DNA from: Elusimicrobia bacterium CG_4_9_14_3_um_filter_62_55
GTDB lineage: Bacteria; Elusimicrobiota; Elusimicrobia; UBA1565
Length of the DNA stretch: 41,309 nt
Assembly (NCBI GenBank): GCA_002790095.1
Contig: PFUL01000018.1
Coordinates: 1 to 41,309, forward strand
Direction of reading: 5' to 3'
This document shows, in pieces, positions 32,213 through 40,255 of the stretch (within the stretch, counting starts at the first letter, position 1; every line of letters starts with the position of its first letter). The notes below the pieces were generated by a model. That model was not told where the DNA came from. It was given only the letters and a program-made list of their open reading frames with translations, and did not search any database. A program made the translations under genes and the position numbers.

Positions 32213-33450
32213 CACGGGCGGAACACCTGCGAGGCGAAGGTCACCTCGCCCCCCGCGGGGTCCGCGGCGTGCGCGTAATGAAGCGTCCTTCCTGCGACGC
32301 CGGGGAACAGACGCTTGTGCAGTTCGGCGAAGGCGTACAGCGCGCTGACTCCGCAGACCTTGCGTTGGTTGTCGTCGAACTGGACCGAATCCAAGAATCC
32401 GTCGGCGTCGACTTCCTCGAGTCTCGCAAGGCTGACAAGGTCCTCGCGCTGCGTTCTCTCGAGAAACTCTCCAACGGCGGGTTCGGCGTCTCCGAAGCGA
32501 GGGCCGATATGCGCGAAGTCCACGCCGGCGAGCAGGCAGATCCGTCCCCTGTAGGAAGCGAGCGCGTCGGCGAGACGGTCGAGAAAGACCCGCGTCCGGT
32601 CCCCGGGATCGTTTCCGTTTAGATCGCACGAGGAGCAGAGAATCGGAAGGATTTTGGCGTCTCCATCGAGACCGAGGCGTTTCGCGCAGTAGCGCAGATA
32701 CACCGCCTGAAATTCGATTGAATGTTCCGAGCGATGGGTCAGTTCGTCCGCGCGGGCGTCGAATGGGAGCTTCTTTTCCAGCGCTTCGACCAAGGCCGCG
32801 TCGGTGCGGGCGCTCCCGAACGGCGTCCCGTAGTCCTTGCGCGTAAGCACAAACGGGGTTTCCGGCGTGCGGTGGGCGACGCCCAGGATCACCGTAAGCT
32901 CGGGCATCCCCGAACGGAGTATTTCTCGGTAGGCCCACGCGTAGCCCGCTTTCCCCCGGTTGAAATCGATGTGGGGGGAGACGAGCCCGGTCGGCGGCTT
33001 CGCCGAACCCGGCTTCCCGGCGTCGCCGGGTCCGTCGGGCAGTTCGAAGTAGGAATCGAGCGCCGCGGCGAGCTTCACGGGACGTGCGGGATAGCCGACG
33101 CCGGCCAGATGCGCCGGGCGTTCGGGGGCGTCGCGGAACCCTTCCAAAATCGCGCGGCGGGCGCGTTCGAACCGGTCGTTCTCCAGCAGCAGGTTTTCGT
33201 CCAAGACCCGCCGCAGTTCCCGCAGCCGGGTGACGGGAAACTCCTTCGCGCCGACCTGGCGCGCGAGTCGGGCCAGTGCCTGCTTCTCGGTCGTCCGGCC
33301 GTCGAAGCACCCGGCGATGATCGCGTCAAGAGAAGAGAGAAGAACGACCTGCTCCGAAAAGCCGTCGTCGTCGCGAAGCGCAAGATAGGTCGTCCCCCCT
33401 TCTTCGACGGGAAAGGCATCGACGGCGCGAAGTCGCGGAAGCGGCTCCAT
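32212..33450 (-). CDS. MEMO-family protein (AmmeMemoRadiSam system protein B)
   Basis: 412 residues. Residues 1-115 form an extra N-terminal helical, winged-helix-like region (DDDGFSEQVVLL, then repeated LARLAR/LRRVL helices). The rest is the MEMO domain: GLVSPHIDFNRG, GVAHRTPETPF, HRSEHSIEFQAVYL, LLAGVDFAHIGPRFGD and VCGVSALYAF. These hold the conserved His/Asp/Cys cluster of a dioxygenase-like metal pocket. In many genomes MEMO is beside AMMECR1 and a radical SAM protein; neither is here. AGGA precedes the ATG, and TATGCT lies 11 nt further up. Confidence 0.85.
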   Translation of the reverse strand: MEPLPRLRAVDAFPVEEGGTTYLALRDDDGFSEQVVLLSSLDAIIAGCFDGRTTEKQALARLARQVGAKEFPVTRLRELRRVLDENLLLENDRFERARRAILEGFRDAPERPAHLAGVGYPARPVKLAAALDSYFELPDGPGDAGKPGSAKPPTGLVSPHIDFNRGKAGYAWAYREILRSGMPELTVILGVAHRTPETPFVLTRKDYGTPFGSARTDAALVEALEKKLPFDARADELTHRSEHSIEFQAVYLRYCAKRLGLDGDAKILPILCSSCDLNGNDPGDRTRVFLDRLADALASYRGRICLLAGVDFAHIGPRFGDAEPAVGEFLERTQREDLVSLARLEEVDADGFLDSVQFDDNQRKVCGVSALYAFAELHKRLFPGVAGRTLHYAHAADPAGGEVTFASQVFRP

Positions 33451-33461
33451 CGCCGCATCCT

Positions 33462-33467
33462 AGCATA
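33462..33467 (-). promoter_or_regulatory. -10 box of the MEMO gene
   Basis: TATGCT on the minus strand, 11 nt before the ATG at 33450, nearly overlapping the divergent mgtE promoter. Confidence 0.35.
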
Positions 33468-33468
33468 G

Positions 33469-33477
33469 TGGTACAAT
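33469..33477 (+). promoter_or_regulatory. Extended -10 promoter of mgtE
   Basis: TGGTACAAT, a TGN-extended -10, placed 6 nt before the ATG at 33484. Same TACAAT box and spacing as phoB and pstC. No Mg riboswitch fits in the 33 nt available. Confidence 0.62.
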
Positions 33478-33483
33478 GGTCTA

Positions 33484-34851
33484 ATGCGGACCATTCAGCT
33501 CTTCCTCGCGGATCTCAAGGAACTGCTCGCCAACCGCGAATTCGGCTCGCTGCGCAAGGCCCTTCGGCAAATCAGCCCGATGGATCTTTCGGAGGGCTGG
33601 GATCAGTTCGAGACGGATGAGCAAAAGGTCCTGTTCAAGCTCGCGCCGCGCCAGCGCGCGCTGCAGTTGTTCGAGGAACTCGATCCGGAGCATCAGGAAG
33701 AACTGCTCGGCGCGCTGCGCAAAGAAGAAATCGAGGAACTCGTCGAGGATCTCGACCCGGCGGAGACCAGCCGCATTCTGCGCGAACTGCCCACGCCGCT
33801 GGTGCGCCAATTGGAAGGACTCCTGCGTCGCCAGGGCGAGAAGGGCGAGGAAGTCGAGCGCTACCTGCGCTACCCGGAAGAAAGCGTCGGCGCGATGATG
33901 CGCACGAATTTCTTCTCGATCAACTCGAAGTGGAGCTGCCGGCAGGCGCTGGACATGATTCAGCGCGGCGTGCGCCTGCGTCTGATCGAAACGGTCTATC
34001 TCGACACGCTTTTCGTGGTGGACTCCGAGGAGCGGCTCGGAGGCATCGTTTATCTCAAGGAGCTGGTCGTCGCTCCTCCGGAAATGGTCGTTTCGGAGTT
34101 GATGAACCCGGAGCCGGTCGAGCTCAAGCCCGAGATGGACCAGGAGGAGGCCGCGCAGCTCTTCAGCCATTACCGGTTCGGCAGCGCGCCCGTGGTGGAT
34201 TCGCGGCGGCGTCTGCTCGGGGTCGTGCTCGATACCGACATCGTCGAAGTCGTCGAAGAGGAAACCGAAGAGGATCTGGCTAAAATCGTCGGTACCGCCG
34301 TTGAGGAATTCGAAGAGGCCTCGGTGCTGGAGTCCGCGTGGCACCGCATGCCCTGGATGGCGATCGCGGGGCTCGGACAGCTCATCGTCGCTGCGGTGAT
34401 CTGGAGTTTCGAAGGGACGCTTTCCAAGATCGTCGCGATCGTCACCTTTATGCCGCTGATTTCGGCGCTTTCAGGAAACGTGAGCTCTCAGTCGGCCATC
34501 ATCATGGTGCGCGAACTCGCCTCCGGGGAAGCGAACGCATCTAAGGCGATGGAAAAGATCATGAAGGGCTTCAAGATCGGACTGCTGCTGGGCGTCTCAA
34601 CCAGTCTGATCCTGGTCTTGGTATCGCATCTCTTTTACGGCGATCGTTTCGGCTGGGATTTTTCGCTGGTGACCGGGACGGGAGTGCTGGTTTCGATGAC
34701 GATCGCCGCGACTTTGGGGACCTTGGTCCCGGTGGTCTTCACGCGCGTCGGCATCGATCCGGCCACCGCGACCGGCCCGATCGTCTCGACCTTGACCGAC
34801 ATCGTCGGCACGGTCACCTATTTGGGAATCGCGACCTGGTTTTTGCTTTAG
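33484..34851 (+). CDS. mgtE: Magnesium transporter MgtE
   Basis: 455 residues, full family length. An N-terminal superhelical domain (LRKALRQISPMDLSEGW, EEIEELVEDLDP, PEESVGAMM) is followed by two CBS domains (about 140-260: GIVYLKEL, VSELMNPEP, FGSAPVVDSRRRLLGVV) that sense cytosolic Mg, a linker helix, and five membrane spans with MPLISALSGNVSSQSA and GTLVPVVFTRVGIDPATATGP forming the pore. Imports Mg2+. Convergent with the downstream SEC-C gene, four bases apart. Confidence 0.95.
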   Translation: MRTIQLFLADLKELLANREFGSLRKALRQISPMDLSEGWDQFETDEQKVLFKLAPRQRALQLFEELDPEHQEELLGALRKEEIEELVEDLDPAETSRILRELPTPLVRQLEGLLRRQGEKGEEVERYLRYPEESVGAMMRTNFFSINSKWSCRQALDMIQRGVRLRLIETVYLDTLFVVDSEERLGGIVYLKELVVAPPEMVVSELMNPEPVELKPEMDQEEAAQLFSHYRFGSAPVVDSRRRLLGVVLDTDIVEVVEEETEEDLAKIVGTAVEEFEEASVLESAWHRMPWMAIAGLGQLIVAAVIWSFEGTLSKIVAIVTFMPLISALSGNVSSQSAIIMVRELASGEANASKAMEKIMKGFKIGLLLGVSTSLILVLVSHLFYGDRFGWDFSLVTGTGVLVSMTIAATLGTLVPVVFTRVGIDPATATGPIVSTLTDIVGTVTYLGIATWFLL

Positions 34852-34855
34852 GCTC

Positions 34856-35287
34856 TCAGCCCTTCGCGCAGCACTTCTTGTACTTCTTGCCGGAGCCGCA
34901 ATTGCAGGGATCGTTGCGGCCGATCTGCGGGCCGTCGTTGACGATGGTGACCGGTTTCTGATTATCGGGCGCGTCGGGCAGCTTGCCGGACATGAGAAGC
35001 GCCTTGTTCTTCTCGATCCAGGCCTGGACGGCCTTCTGATCCTTCACGTTGACGCCTTCGGCCGCCATCCGCGCGGCGACGGCTTTCATCTGCTTCATGA
35101 ACGCCGGGTTCTTCCAGTGGCGGAAGAATTTGCCCATCATGCCCTGCTTCTCGAGTTCTTTGAGATCGGGCATGGAGCCGCCCATCGCCGAGGCGGCCTT
35201 CTCCATCTCGGCGGTCGTCGCTTGCGGGGGCTTCTCGGCGCCGCCGGCGAATTTCTCTCTAAGCTTCTTAATCGGGTTCCAATCCAT
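34856..35287 (-). CDS. SEC-C motif protein
   Basis: 143 residues. A charged helical N-terminal part ([27 protein letters not shown]) is followed by a C-terminal zinc-binding SEC-C motif ([18 protein letters not shown]), as at the end of SecA. There is no other domain. It may be a small SecA- or ribosome-associated factor, which sequence cannot show. GGAG precedes the ATG. Confidence 0.78.
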   Translation of the reverse strand: MDWNPIKKLREKFAGGAEKPPQATTAEMEKAASAMGGSMPDLKELEKQGMMGKFFRHWKNPAFMKQMKAVAARMAAEGVNVKDQKAVQAWIEKNKALLMSGKLPDAPDNQKPVTIVNDGPQIGRNDPCNCGSGKKYKKCCAKG

Positions 35288-35317
35288 CGGGGTCTCCAGA
35301 AAGGCAAGTCTGAACGG

Positions 35318-35323
35318 ATTCTA
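35318..35323 (-). promoter_or_regulatory. -10 box of the SEC-C gene
   Basis: TAGAAT on the minus strand, about 30 nt before the ATG, leaving room for a leader with GGAG. A contrast to the leaderless promoters. Confidence 0.45.
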
Positions 35324-35344
35324 TCAATTCCGGAGAAGGCGGGG

Positions 35345-37180
35345 TTAGCGCCGGTCCAGAACAGCGCGGGCCTTGCGCAGCAGGCTGTCGGGAGCGAAAG
35401 GCTTCTCCAGAAAGGCCTGGCCGTTTTCAAGAATCTCGTCGCGCACCACGGCGGCCCCGGTGCAGCCCGAGATGAACAGGACCTTCAACTTCGGCCGCAG
35501 GCTCTTCGCGCGTTTGGCGATTTCGGCGCCGTTCATTCGAGGCAAAAGCGCATCAACGAGCATAAGGTGAATCGTGTCCTTGTGGCGCTCGCAAAACTTG
35601 AGGGCCTCAGGGGCGCTGATCGCGTCCAATACGGTATACCCTCGCTCGACGAAGGCGAGGTGCATGAGCTTGCGCACCAAGTCGTCGTCGTCCACGAGCA
35701 GAATCGTCTCGTTTCCTGTCAGCGGTTCATCCCGCTTTTCTTCGGGGAGCGGGGCGTCAATGTCCTCTTCGACGCGCGGAAAGTAGATTGTGAAGGTCGC
35801 TCCCTTGCCGGGCTCGCTGTGGACGACGATGGCCCCGTCGTTCTGCCGGACGATTTCCCGGACCGTGGAAAGCCCCAATCCCGTTCCCTTGCCGAACTCC
35901 TTCGTGCTGAAAAACGGCTCGAAGATTCGCTCCATCGTTTCCGGAGAAATGCCGCTCCCATCGTCTTGGGCCGTCAGCATCACATGCCGGCCGGCGGACA
36001 GCCCCGGATGGGATTCGGCGAAGTCCCCGCTCAGCGCGGCTTCTCCGGTCTCCAAATGCAGCGTGCCGCCGTCGGGCATCGCATCGCGGGCGTTCACCGC
36101 CGAATTCACGATGATCTGTTCCAGTTGGCCGGGATCGATTTTAAGATTGCCCACGCCTGCGCCCAGCACGGTCTGCAGTTCGATTTCATCTCCGATCACG
36201 CGGCGAAGGAACTTGTCCATGTTCCGGAGGGCGTCGTTTAAATTCAACACTCTGCGTCCAAGCGCGCGTCGGTTGCTGAAGGCCAGGAGCTGCCGCGTCA
36301 GTGCCGCGGCGCGGTCGCCCGCATGCCGGATCTCCCGGACATCGGTCTTGACCTCCTCATCCGCCGAGGGGTTTTCCAGGACGAATTCGACGAGGCCCAG
36401 GATGCCGGTCAGGATGTTGTTGAAGTCGTGGGCGATGCCGCCCGCCAGTCTCCCGACGGCCTCCACTTTCTGCGCGTGAAGAAACTGCCGCTGGATTTCG
36501 TCGCGCTCGTCCTCGGCCCTTTTAACGCGCAGGAGCTGGGTCGTCATCCATTCCATACGTTTCGCCTGACGGGCCTCCGGGTCTTTCTCGATGAGCAGGT
36601 CCGGCGGCACATAGTGGAAATTCGGGCAAAGGTCGGAATCGATGGCGGCCAGCCGGTGGGTATTGAGAATCCCGCTCAGCGTTTCGGGGGGGCATTCCGC
36701 CTTCGGGTACTGGCACATCCCGACCATCCGCTTGCCGATGAAAAACAGGTCGAGCAGGGCTTCGTAATAGACGACGTCCTCATACTCCCGATGCGGCCCG
36801 ACCTGCCATGAAACGTCGCCCGCGGCCCGCAGGGCGGAGAAGCCTTCGCTGAGAGCCCCGTCGTAGGCCTGCTGCAGAAAGCCGAGCATTTTCTCGGTGC
36901 GCCAATGGTCGTTGTCGAGGTAGTCCCGATCGCTGCTTAGGACCAGGCGCCCCTTTTTCTGCTGGTTTTCGAGGTCGACTCCGGCGTCCTTTAAGCCTTC
37001 GCGGACGGCTTCCACGGCGGAGGGGTCTCCAACAAAGAGGCTTTGCTCGTTGCGCTCTAGGCCGAGGGACAAAAACGGCACCGTCGCGCGCAACTGGTCT
37101 TCAGCGGAGCTGAAAAGCAGGCAGCAATGGTCGCCGTGACCGAGGGCGGGAAGCTCCTCTCGCAGCGTCGTTGCGGGCAT
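35345..37180 (-). CDS. MEDS-domain hybrid histidine kinase with receiver
   Basis: 611 residues, no membrane spans. N-terminal MEDS domain (HGDHCCLLFSSAEDQL, VPFLSLGLERNEQSLFV), a small-molecule sensor first described in DcmR and methanogen proteins. Then a coiled coil, H-box GIAHDFNNILTGI, N-box NSAVNARDAMPDG, G-boxes DDGSGISPETMERIFEPFFS and GTGLGLSTVREI. A C-terminal receiver has DDDD and phospho-acceptor VDALLPRMNG, then a KPF lysine. The kinase would phosphorylate its own receiver; the lone receiver at 38038 is a possible further partner. Confidence 0.9.
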   Translation of the reverse strand: MPATTLREELPALGHGDHCCLLFSSAEDQLRATVPFLSLGLERNEQSLFVGDPSAVEAVREGLKDAGVDLENQQKKGRLVLSSDRDYLDNDHWRTEKMLGFLQQAYDGALSEGFSALRAAGDVSWQVGPHREYEDVVYYEALLDLFFIGKRMVGMCQYPKAECPPETLSGILNTHRLAAIDSDLCPNFHYVPPDLLIEKDPEARQAKRMEWMTTQLLRVKRAEDERDEIQRQFLHAQKVEAVGRLAGGIAHDFNNILTGILGLVEFVLENPSADEEVKTDVREIRHAGDRAAALTRQLLAFSNRRALGRRVLNLNDALRNMDKFLRRVIGDEIELQTVLGAGVGNLKIDPGQLEQIIVNSAVNARDAMPDGGTLHLETGEAALSGDFAESHPGLSAGRHVMLTAQDDGSGISPETMERIFEPFFSTKEFGKGTGLGLSTVREIVRQNDGAIVVHSEPGKGATFTIYFPRVEEDIDAPLPEEKRDEPLTGNETILLVDDDDLVRKLMHLAFVERGYTVLDAISAPEALKFCERHKDTIHLMLVDALLPRMNGAEIAKRAKSLRPKLKVLFISGCTGAAVVRDEILENGQAFLEKPFAPDSLLRKARAVLDRR

Positions 37181-37188
37181 TAAGGCTG

Positions 37189-37217
37189 AGTTTAATGGTT
37201 TCTCCGATCGAGATCAA
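37189..37217 (-). promoter_or_regulatory. Promoter of the MEDS kinase gene
   Basis: TTGATC (37217-37212), 17-nt spacer, TAAACT (37194-37189) on the minus strand, 8 nt before the ATG at 37180. Confidence 0.52.
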
Positions 37218-37255
37218 GTCCGCTGTTTTGGCATAAATATTGCTCCGCGCAGGAT

Positions 37256-37969
37256 ATGCGTGCATTGGGGCTGACGGCGGTGTTGATGATGGTGAGCGGC
37301 GCCTCTTTGGGGCGGGCGGGCGGGCCCCCTGCGGAAACCGTCTATTTGCTGCACGGCATGGGCCGGACCCGCGCGTCGATGCTGCTGTTGTCGCTCCGGC
37401 TGGAGAAGGCGGGCTATAGGACAGTGAATTTCCGCTACAGCCAGACGACGCATTCGCTCGATGAAATCACCGAGCGCCTTCTCGAGTCCGTCGAGCGTGA
37501 CGCCGGCGGCGGAAAGTACCATTTGATCGGGCATTCGCTGGGTAATATCGTCATTCGCAACGGGTTCAAGACGGGCTTTCCTCCGGGGCTGGGCCGAATC
37601 GTGATGCTCGCGCCGCCGAACCGTCCGGCGGCCTTAGCCGCGAGGTTCAAGGGGAATGTCCTGTACCACTGGATCACGGGTGACAGCGGACAGAAGTTGT
37701 CCGAGGCGGAATTCTACGACTCTCTGCCGGTTCCGAGCGCAGAATTCGCGGTGATCGCGGGAACGAGGGGTACGACGCTGCTGTCCGGGGCTCCCAACGA
37801 CGGGATCGTGCTGGTGGAGTCGACGAAATTGGCGGGGATGAAGGATTTCGCCGAGTTGCGCCATGCGCACACCTTCATTATGAACGCTCGGGACACCTTC
37901 GAGCTCTGTCGCCGGTTCCTGAGTGTGGGTACCTTCTCCGTCCCGATTCCCGGCCATGTCCGTAAATAA
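37256..37969 (+). CDS. Exported alpha/beta-hydrolase (lipase/esterase-like)
   Basis: 237 residues with a short signal peptide (MRALGLTAVLMMVSGASLGRAG). LLHGMGRT near the front is an oxyanion-hole motif; nucleophile Ser94 sits in IGHSLGN; an Asp in APNDGIV and a His in HAHTFIMN complete the likely triad. It resembles small secreted lipases. Divergent from the MEDS kinase with 75 nt between. The substrate is unknown. Confidence 0.8.
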   Translation: MRALGLTAVLMMVSGASLGRAGGPPAETVYLLHGMGRTRASMLLLSLRLEKAGYRTVNFRYSQTTHSLDEITERLLESVERDAGGGKYHLIGHSLGNIVIRNGFKTGFPPGLGRIVMLAPPNRPAALAARFKGNVLYHWITGDSGQKLSEAEFYDSLPVPSAEFAVIAGTRGTTLLSGAPNDGIVLVESTKLAGMKDFAELRHAHTFIMNARDTFELCRRFLSVGTFSVPIPGHVRK

Positions 37970-38025
37970 TTTTAATGAATGGATCATTATCAGTTTATCT
38001 ACTATGTGAAACTTAGCTTTCCCGG

Positions 38026-38031
38026 CATACT
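38026..38031 (+). promoter_or_regulatory. -10 box of the lone receiver gene
   Basis: CATACT exactly 6 nt before the ATG at 38038, in an AT-rich gap after the hydrolase gene. Confidence 0.48.
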
Positions 38032-38037
38032 GTAGGC

Positions 38038-38478
38038 ATGCGGAATCGGAGTTCAACCAAAGAGAAACCCTCTCTCCGGAAGCCGAATTTGAGTTCGCGG
38101 GAGACGGGGAAGCCGCCGTGCGTGATGGTCATCGACGATGACGGCGAGATTCGCGATACGCTTCAAGCCGCGCTCGGAAGGGAGTACGAGATCATCTGCC
38201 TGGACGGCGGGGAAGAGGCCGTCGACATGATCGAAAGCTTCAAACCGAAGCTGCTGATCCTGGACATTAATATGCCCGGAAGCGACGGTTTTGAGGTGTG
38301 CGCGGCGGTTCGGGCGCATGCCAAAAGCAGGAATCTTTCCATCCTGTTTATGACCGCCCGCGAAGACGATATGAGTTTTTTGAGAAGCCTGCAGGTCGGG
38401 GGGGATTCCTATATCACAAAGCCCTTCGAAATGTCGGACCTGCGGGATCGAATCTCGTACCTCTTAAAAAACCCTTAA
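38038..38478 (+). CDS. Single-domain response regulator
   Basis: 146 residues: a basic 28-residue N-terminal extension, then one CheY-like receiver with VIDDDGE, phospho-acceptor Asp76 (LLILDINMPG), FMTARED and the ITKPFE lysine, all conserved. No output domain. Likely a phospho-relay or protein-interaction switch, possibly serving the nearby MEDS kinase. Confidence 0.87.
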   Translation: MRNRSSTKEKPSLRKPNLSSRETGKPPCVMVIDDDGEIRDTLQAALGREYEIICLDGGEEAVDMIESFKPKLLILDINMPGSDGFEVCAAVRAHAKSRNLSILFMTAREDDMSFLRSLQVGGDSYITKPFEMSDLRDRISYLLKNP

Positions 38479-38519
38479 TCGGCCGCAAATAGGGCGGATG
38501 ATCGGTCGATCGTTCGCTT

Positions 38520-38567
38520 GGGCGGAGCACGCCCCGCCGCGCGGCCAAGAGCCGCGGACCTCCGCCC
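38520..38567. other. GC-rich nested hairpin in the gap between receiver and rhodanese-like genes
   Basis: An outer 8-bp stem (GGGCGGAG at 38520-38527 with CTCCGCCC at 38560-38567) encloses an inner 6-bp stem (CGCGGC / GCCGCG) with a CAAGA loop. No T-run follows. It could be a terminator stem, a small RNA or a repeat element. The rest of this 248-nt gap is AT-rich (38580-38640) and then has CATACT near 38653, which may be the promoter for the next gene. Confidence 0.35.
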
Positions 38568-38726
38568 GTCCCCTTGAGTGAATTTCAGAGTAATAGATTT
38601 TCTAGATGAACATAATGCCGAATATCTAATTTTAAAAATACGGCCCGGGTGTCATACTCAAAGTCGGCTGTCGGGAGGCGTCGCGGCGATGCCTGCGGGC
38701 CGCGCCGGACGCAAAAGGAGAAATTT

Positions 38727-39077
38727 ATGAAGACCGGAGAGAAATTTAAAACGATCGATCGCGCCGGGCTCAAAGCCAAGATCGATAAGAACGAAAAAAT
38801 GCATCTTTGGAACGTACTCGACGGCGCCCACTACAAGCCGGAGTCGGTCATCGCCGGGTCGAAGTGGATTCCGTTCGATACCCTCACCGAAATTAAGGTC
38901 GGAGAAATCGTCTCCGAAAAAACCGAAACCATAGTCGTGTACGGCGGCGGGGACGAGAACGATTCTACGAAAAGCGCCTCTGGAAAGCTGGCGTCTTACG
39001 GATATACGGGCGTATTCGCTTACGAAGGAGGCCTCAAGGATTGGTCCGAGGCCGGATTCCCTCTCGTCAAAGCCTAG
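38727..39077 (+). CDS. Rhodanese-like protein lacking the catalytic cysteine
   Basis: 116 residues. Rhodanese-type fold features: an early LWNVLDGAHY (the LIDVR/H position), AGSKWIPFDTL, TIVVYGGGDENDST at the active-site loop, LASYGYTGVFAYEGG and LKDWSEAGFPL. In active enzymes VVYC begins the loop; here the Cys is Gly, so sulfur transfer is unlikely. GGAG precedes the ATG by seven bases. Probably a binding or scaffold role. Confidence 0.75.
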   Translation: MKTGEKFKTIDRAGLKAKIDKNEKMHLWNVLDGAHYKPESVIAGSKWIPFDTLTEIKVGEIVSEKTETIVVYGGGDENDSTKSASGKLASYGYTGVFAYEGGLKDWSEAGFPLVKA

Positions 39078-39115
39078 ACGGCGAAAGCAAATCGCAATTC
39101 AAGGGGGGTAATGAG

Positions 39116-39493
39116 ATGAAAATAAAACCGAGAACAATGAATCAAACGAATCGGAGCGGACGCGGCGCGGACCGCATTTCAAGCGACCGCAAGCGCGAAC
39201 GCGCGGCCGTTGCGGCCAAGCGGGGCGTGGTGCTGGACTACCCGCGGGAAGGCGAGGTTATCTCGTCGACGGAATACGCCTTCAGGGTCGGCGCTCCCGA
39301 GGGCGCCGCGGGCGTCGAAGTCAGCATCAACAACGGACCCTGGCACGGCTGCCGCAAGGCTTCCGGGTTCTGGTGGTACGACTGGTCGCAGTACCGTTCG
39401 GGCGGATACAAGGCGGTCGCCAGGATTAGGCCTCAAAGTGGAAAGGATACCGCTACCGAAAGCCGGAATTTTCTGGTGGTCTTGGAGGATTAA
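39116..39493 (+). CDS. Small Ig-like domain protein
   Basis: 125 residues. A basic, disordered N-terminus (about 1-38) is followed by an immunoglobulin-like domain: VVLDYPREGEVISS, VEVSINNGPWHGCR, GFWWYDWSQYRSGGYKAVAR. The pattern resembles the dimerisation/Ig-like domains of sulfite-oxidase and related carbohydrate-binding modules. There is no signal peptide. AAGGGGGG lies upstream of the ATG at 39116; an ATG five bases earlier is followed at once by a stop. Just downstream of the rhodanese-like gene and probably cotranscribed. Confidence 0.65.
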   Translation: MKIKPRTMNQTNRSGRGADRISSDRKRERAAVAAKRGVVLDYPREGEVISSTEYAFRVGAPEGAAGVEVSINNGPWHGCRKASGFWWYDWSQYRSGGYKAVARIRPQSGKDTATESRNFLVVLED

Positions 39494-39580
39494 CCGTCTT
39501 CACCTCCGTGTTTCATGCGCTCAGGAGGGCGTCATGATAAAACTTTCCTCCCTGGCCTCGGGGAGCTCCCCCTGACGTGC

Positions 39581-40255
39581 GTGAGGAGGCCTCGTATTTT
39601 CATCGGGATCCTGTGTCTCCTGCTCCCTTCGTCCGCGATCGCGAGGGACGGAGATTTGAGCGGGCTGCGGGAGTTCCCGATGGATTTACTCCACGGCGTC
39701 AGGGAGGAACTGCGCCCCGAGGGGATTCTAACGTTGCTGACCGCCGGCGCCGGCGCCGGCATCGCCCGGTACGGGGATACGGCGCACTTCGATGATTTCA
39801 GCGCCGCCGCTACTCTGCCGCGCAGCAGGCCCTTGGGCGGAGCCGCCACGAAGACGGGGGCCATTATCGGATATCCCGCCTATCTCCTGCCGGCCATGGG
39901 CGCGACCTATTTCGCGGGCTGGTATTTCGACGCGGAGCGGACCCAGGAGATCGGATTGTTGGGTTTCGAGGCGCTTTCGTTGGCTGGACTTCAGACCTTG
40001 ATTCTCAAGGCCAGCGTGCGGCGCATTCGTCCGGACAGCACGAGCCTTGACGCCTTCCCGTCGGGGCATACCTCGGCGTCGTTTTCGTTGGCCGCGGCGG
40101 GCGCATCGAAGTGGGGATGGAAGGCCGGTGTCCCCGCCCGCCTGCCTGTTGGCGGGGTTTGTCGGCTATACGCGCATGGAGCGCAGTTTTTGATACGGAC
40201 CGGTCTCCCGAGAACAAACTGTTCTACCGGATGGCCAACAATATGCACACTCTGA
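39581..40255 (+). pseudogene. PAP2-family phosphatase, frameshifted and truncated
   Basis: GTG at 39581 gives a good signal peptide (RRPRIFIGILCLLLPSSAIA). The first two PAP2 motifs are present: KASVRRIRPD and PSGHTSASFSLAAAG. At 40135-40142 a tandem CGCC CGCC shifts the frame. Removing four bases restores a family-like AGFVGYTRMER segment, which then runs into a stop at 40191-40193 and the next gene remnant. The third motif with the catalytic His is gone. Uncorrected, the frame runs to 40255 with non-PAP2 residues. PAP2 enzymes dephosphorylate lipid phosphates. Confidence 0.65.

Noticed and set aside
33451-33483. Mg-sensing riboswitch before mgtE
   Set aside because: The gap is 33 nt and the promoter leaves no leader for an RNA switch.
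38651-38685. GTCAT and further GTCG units before the rhodanese-like gene
   Set aside because: Spacing is 12, 7 and 10 bp, not 11, and the downstream genes have no phosphate link.
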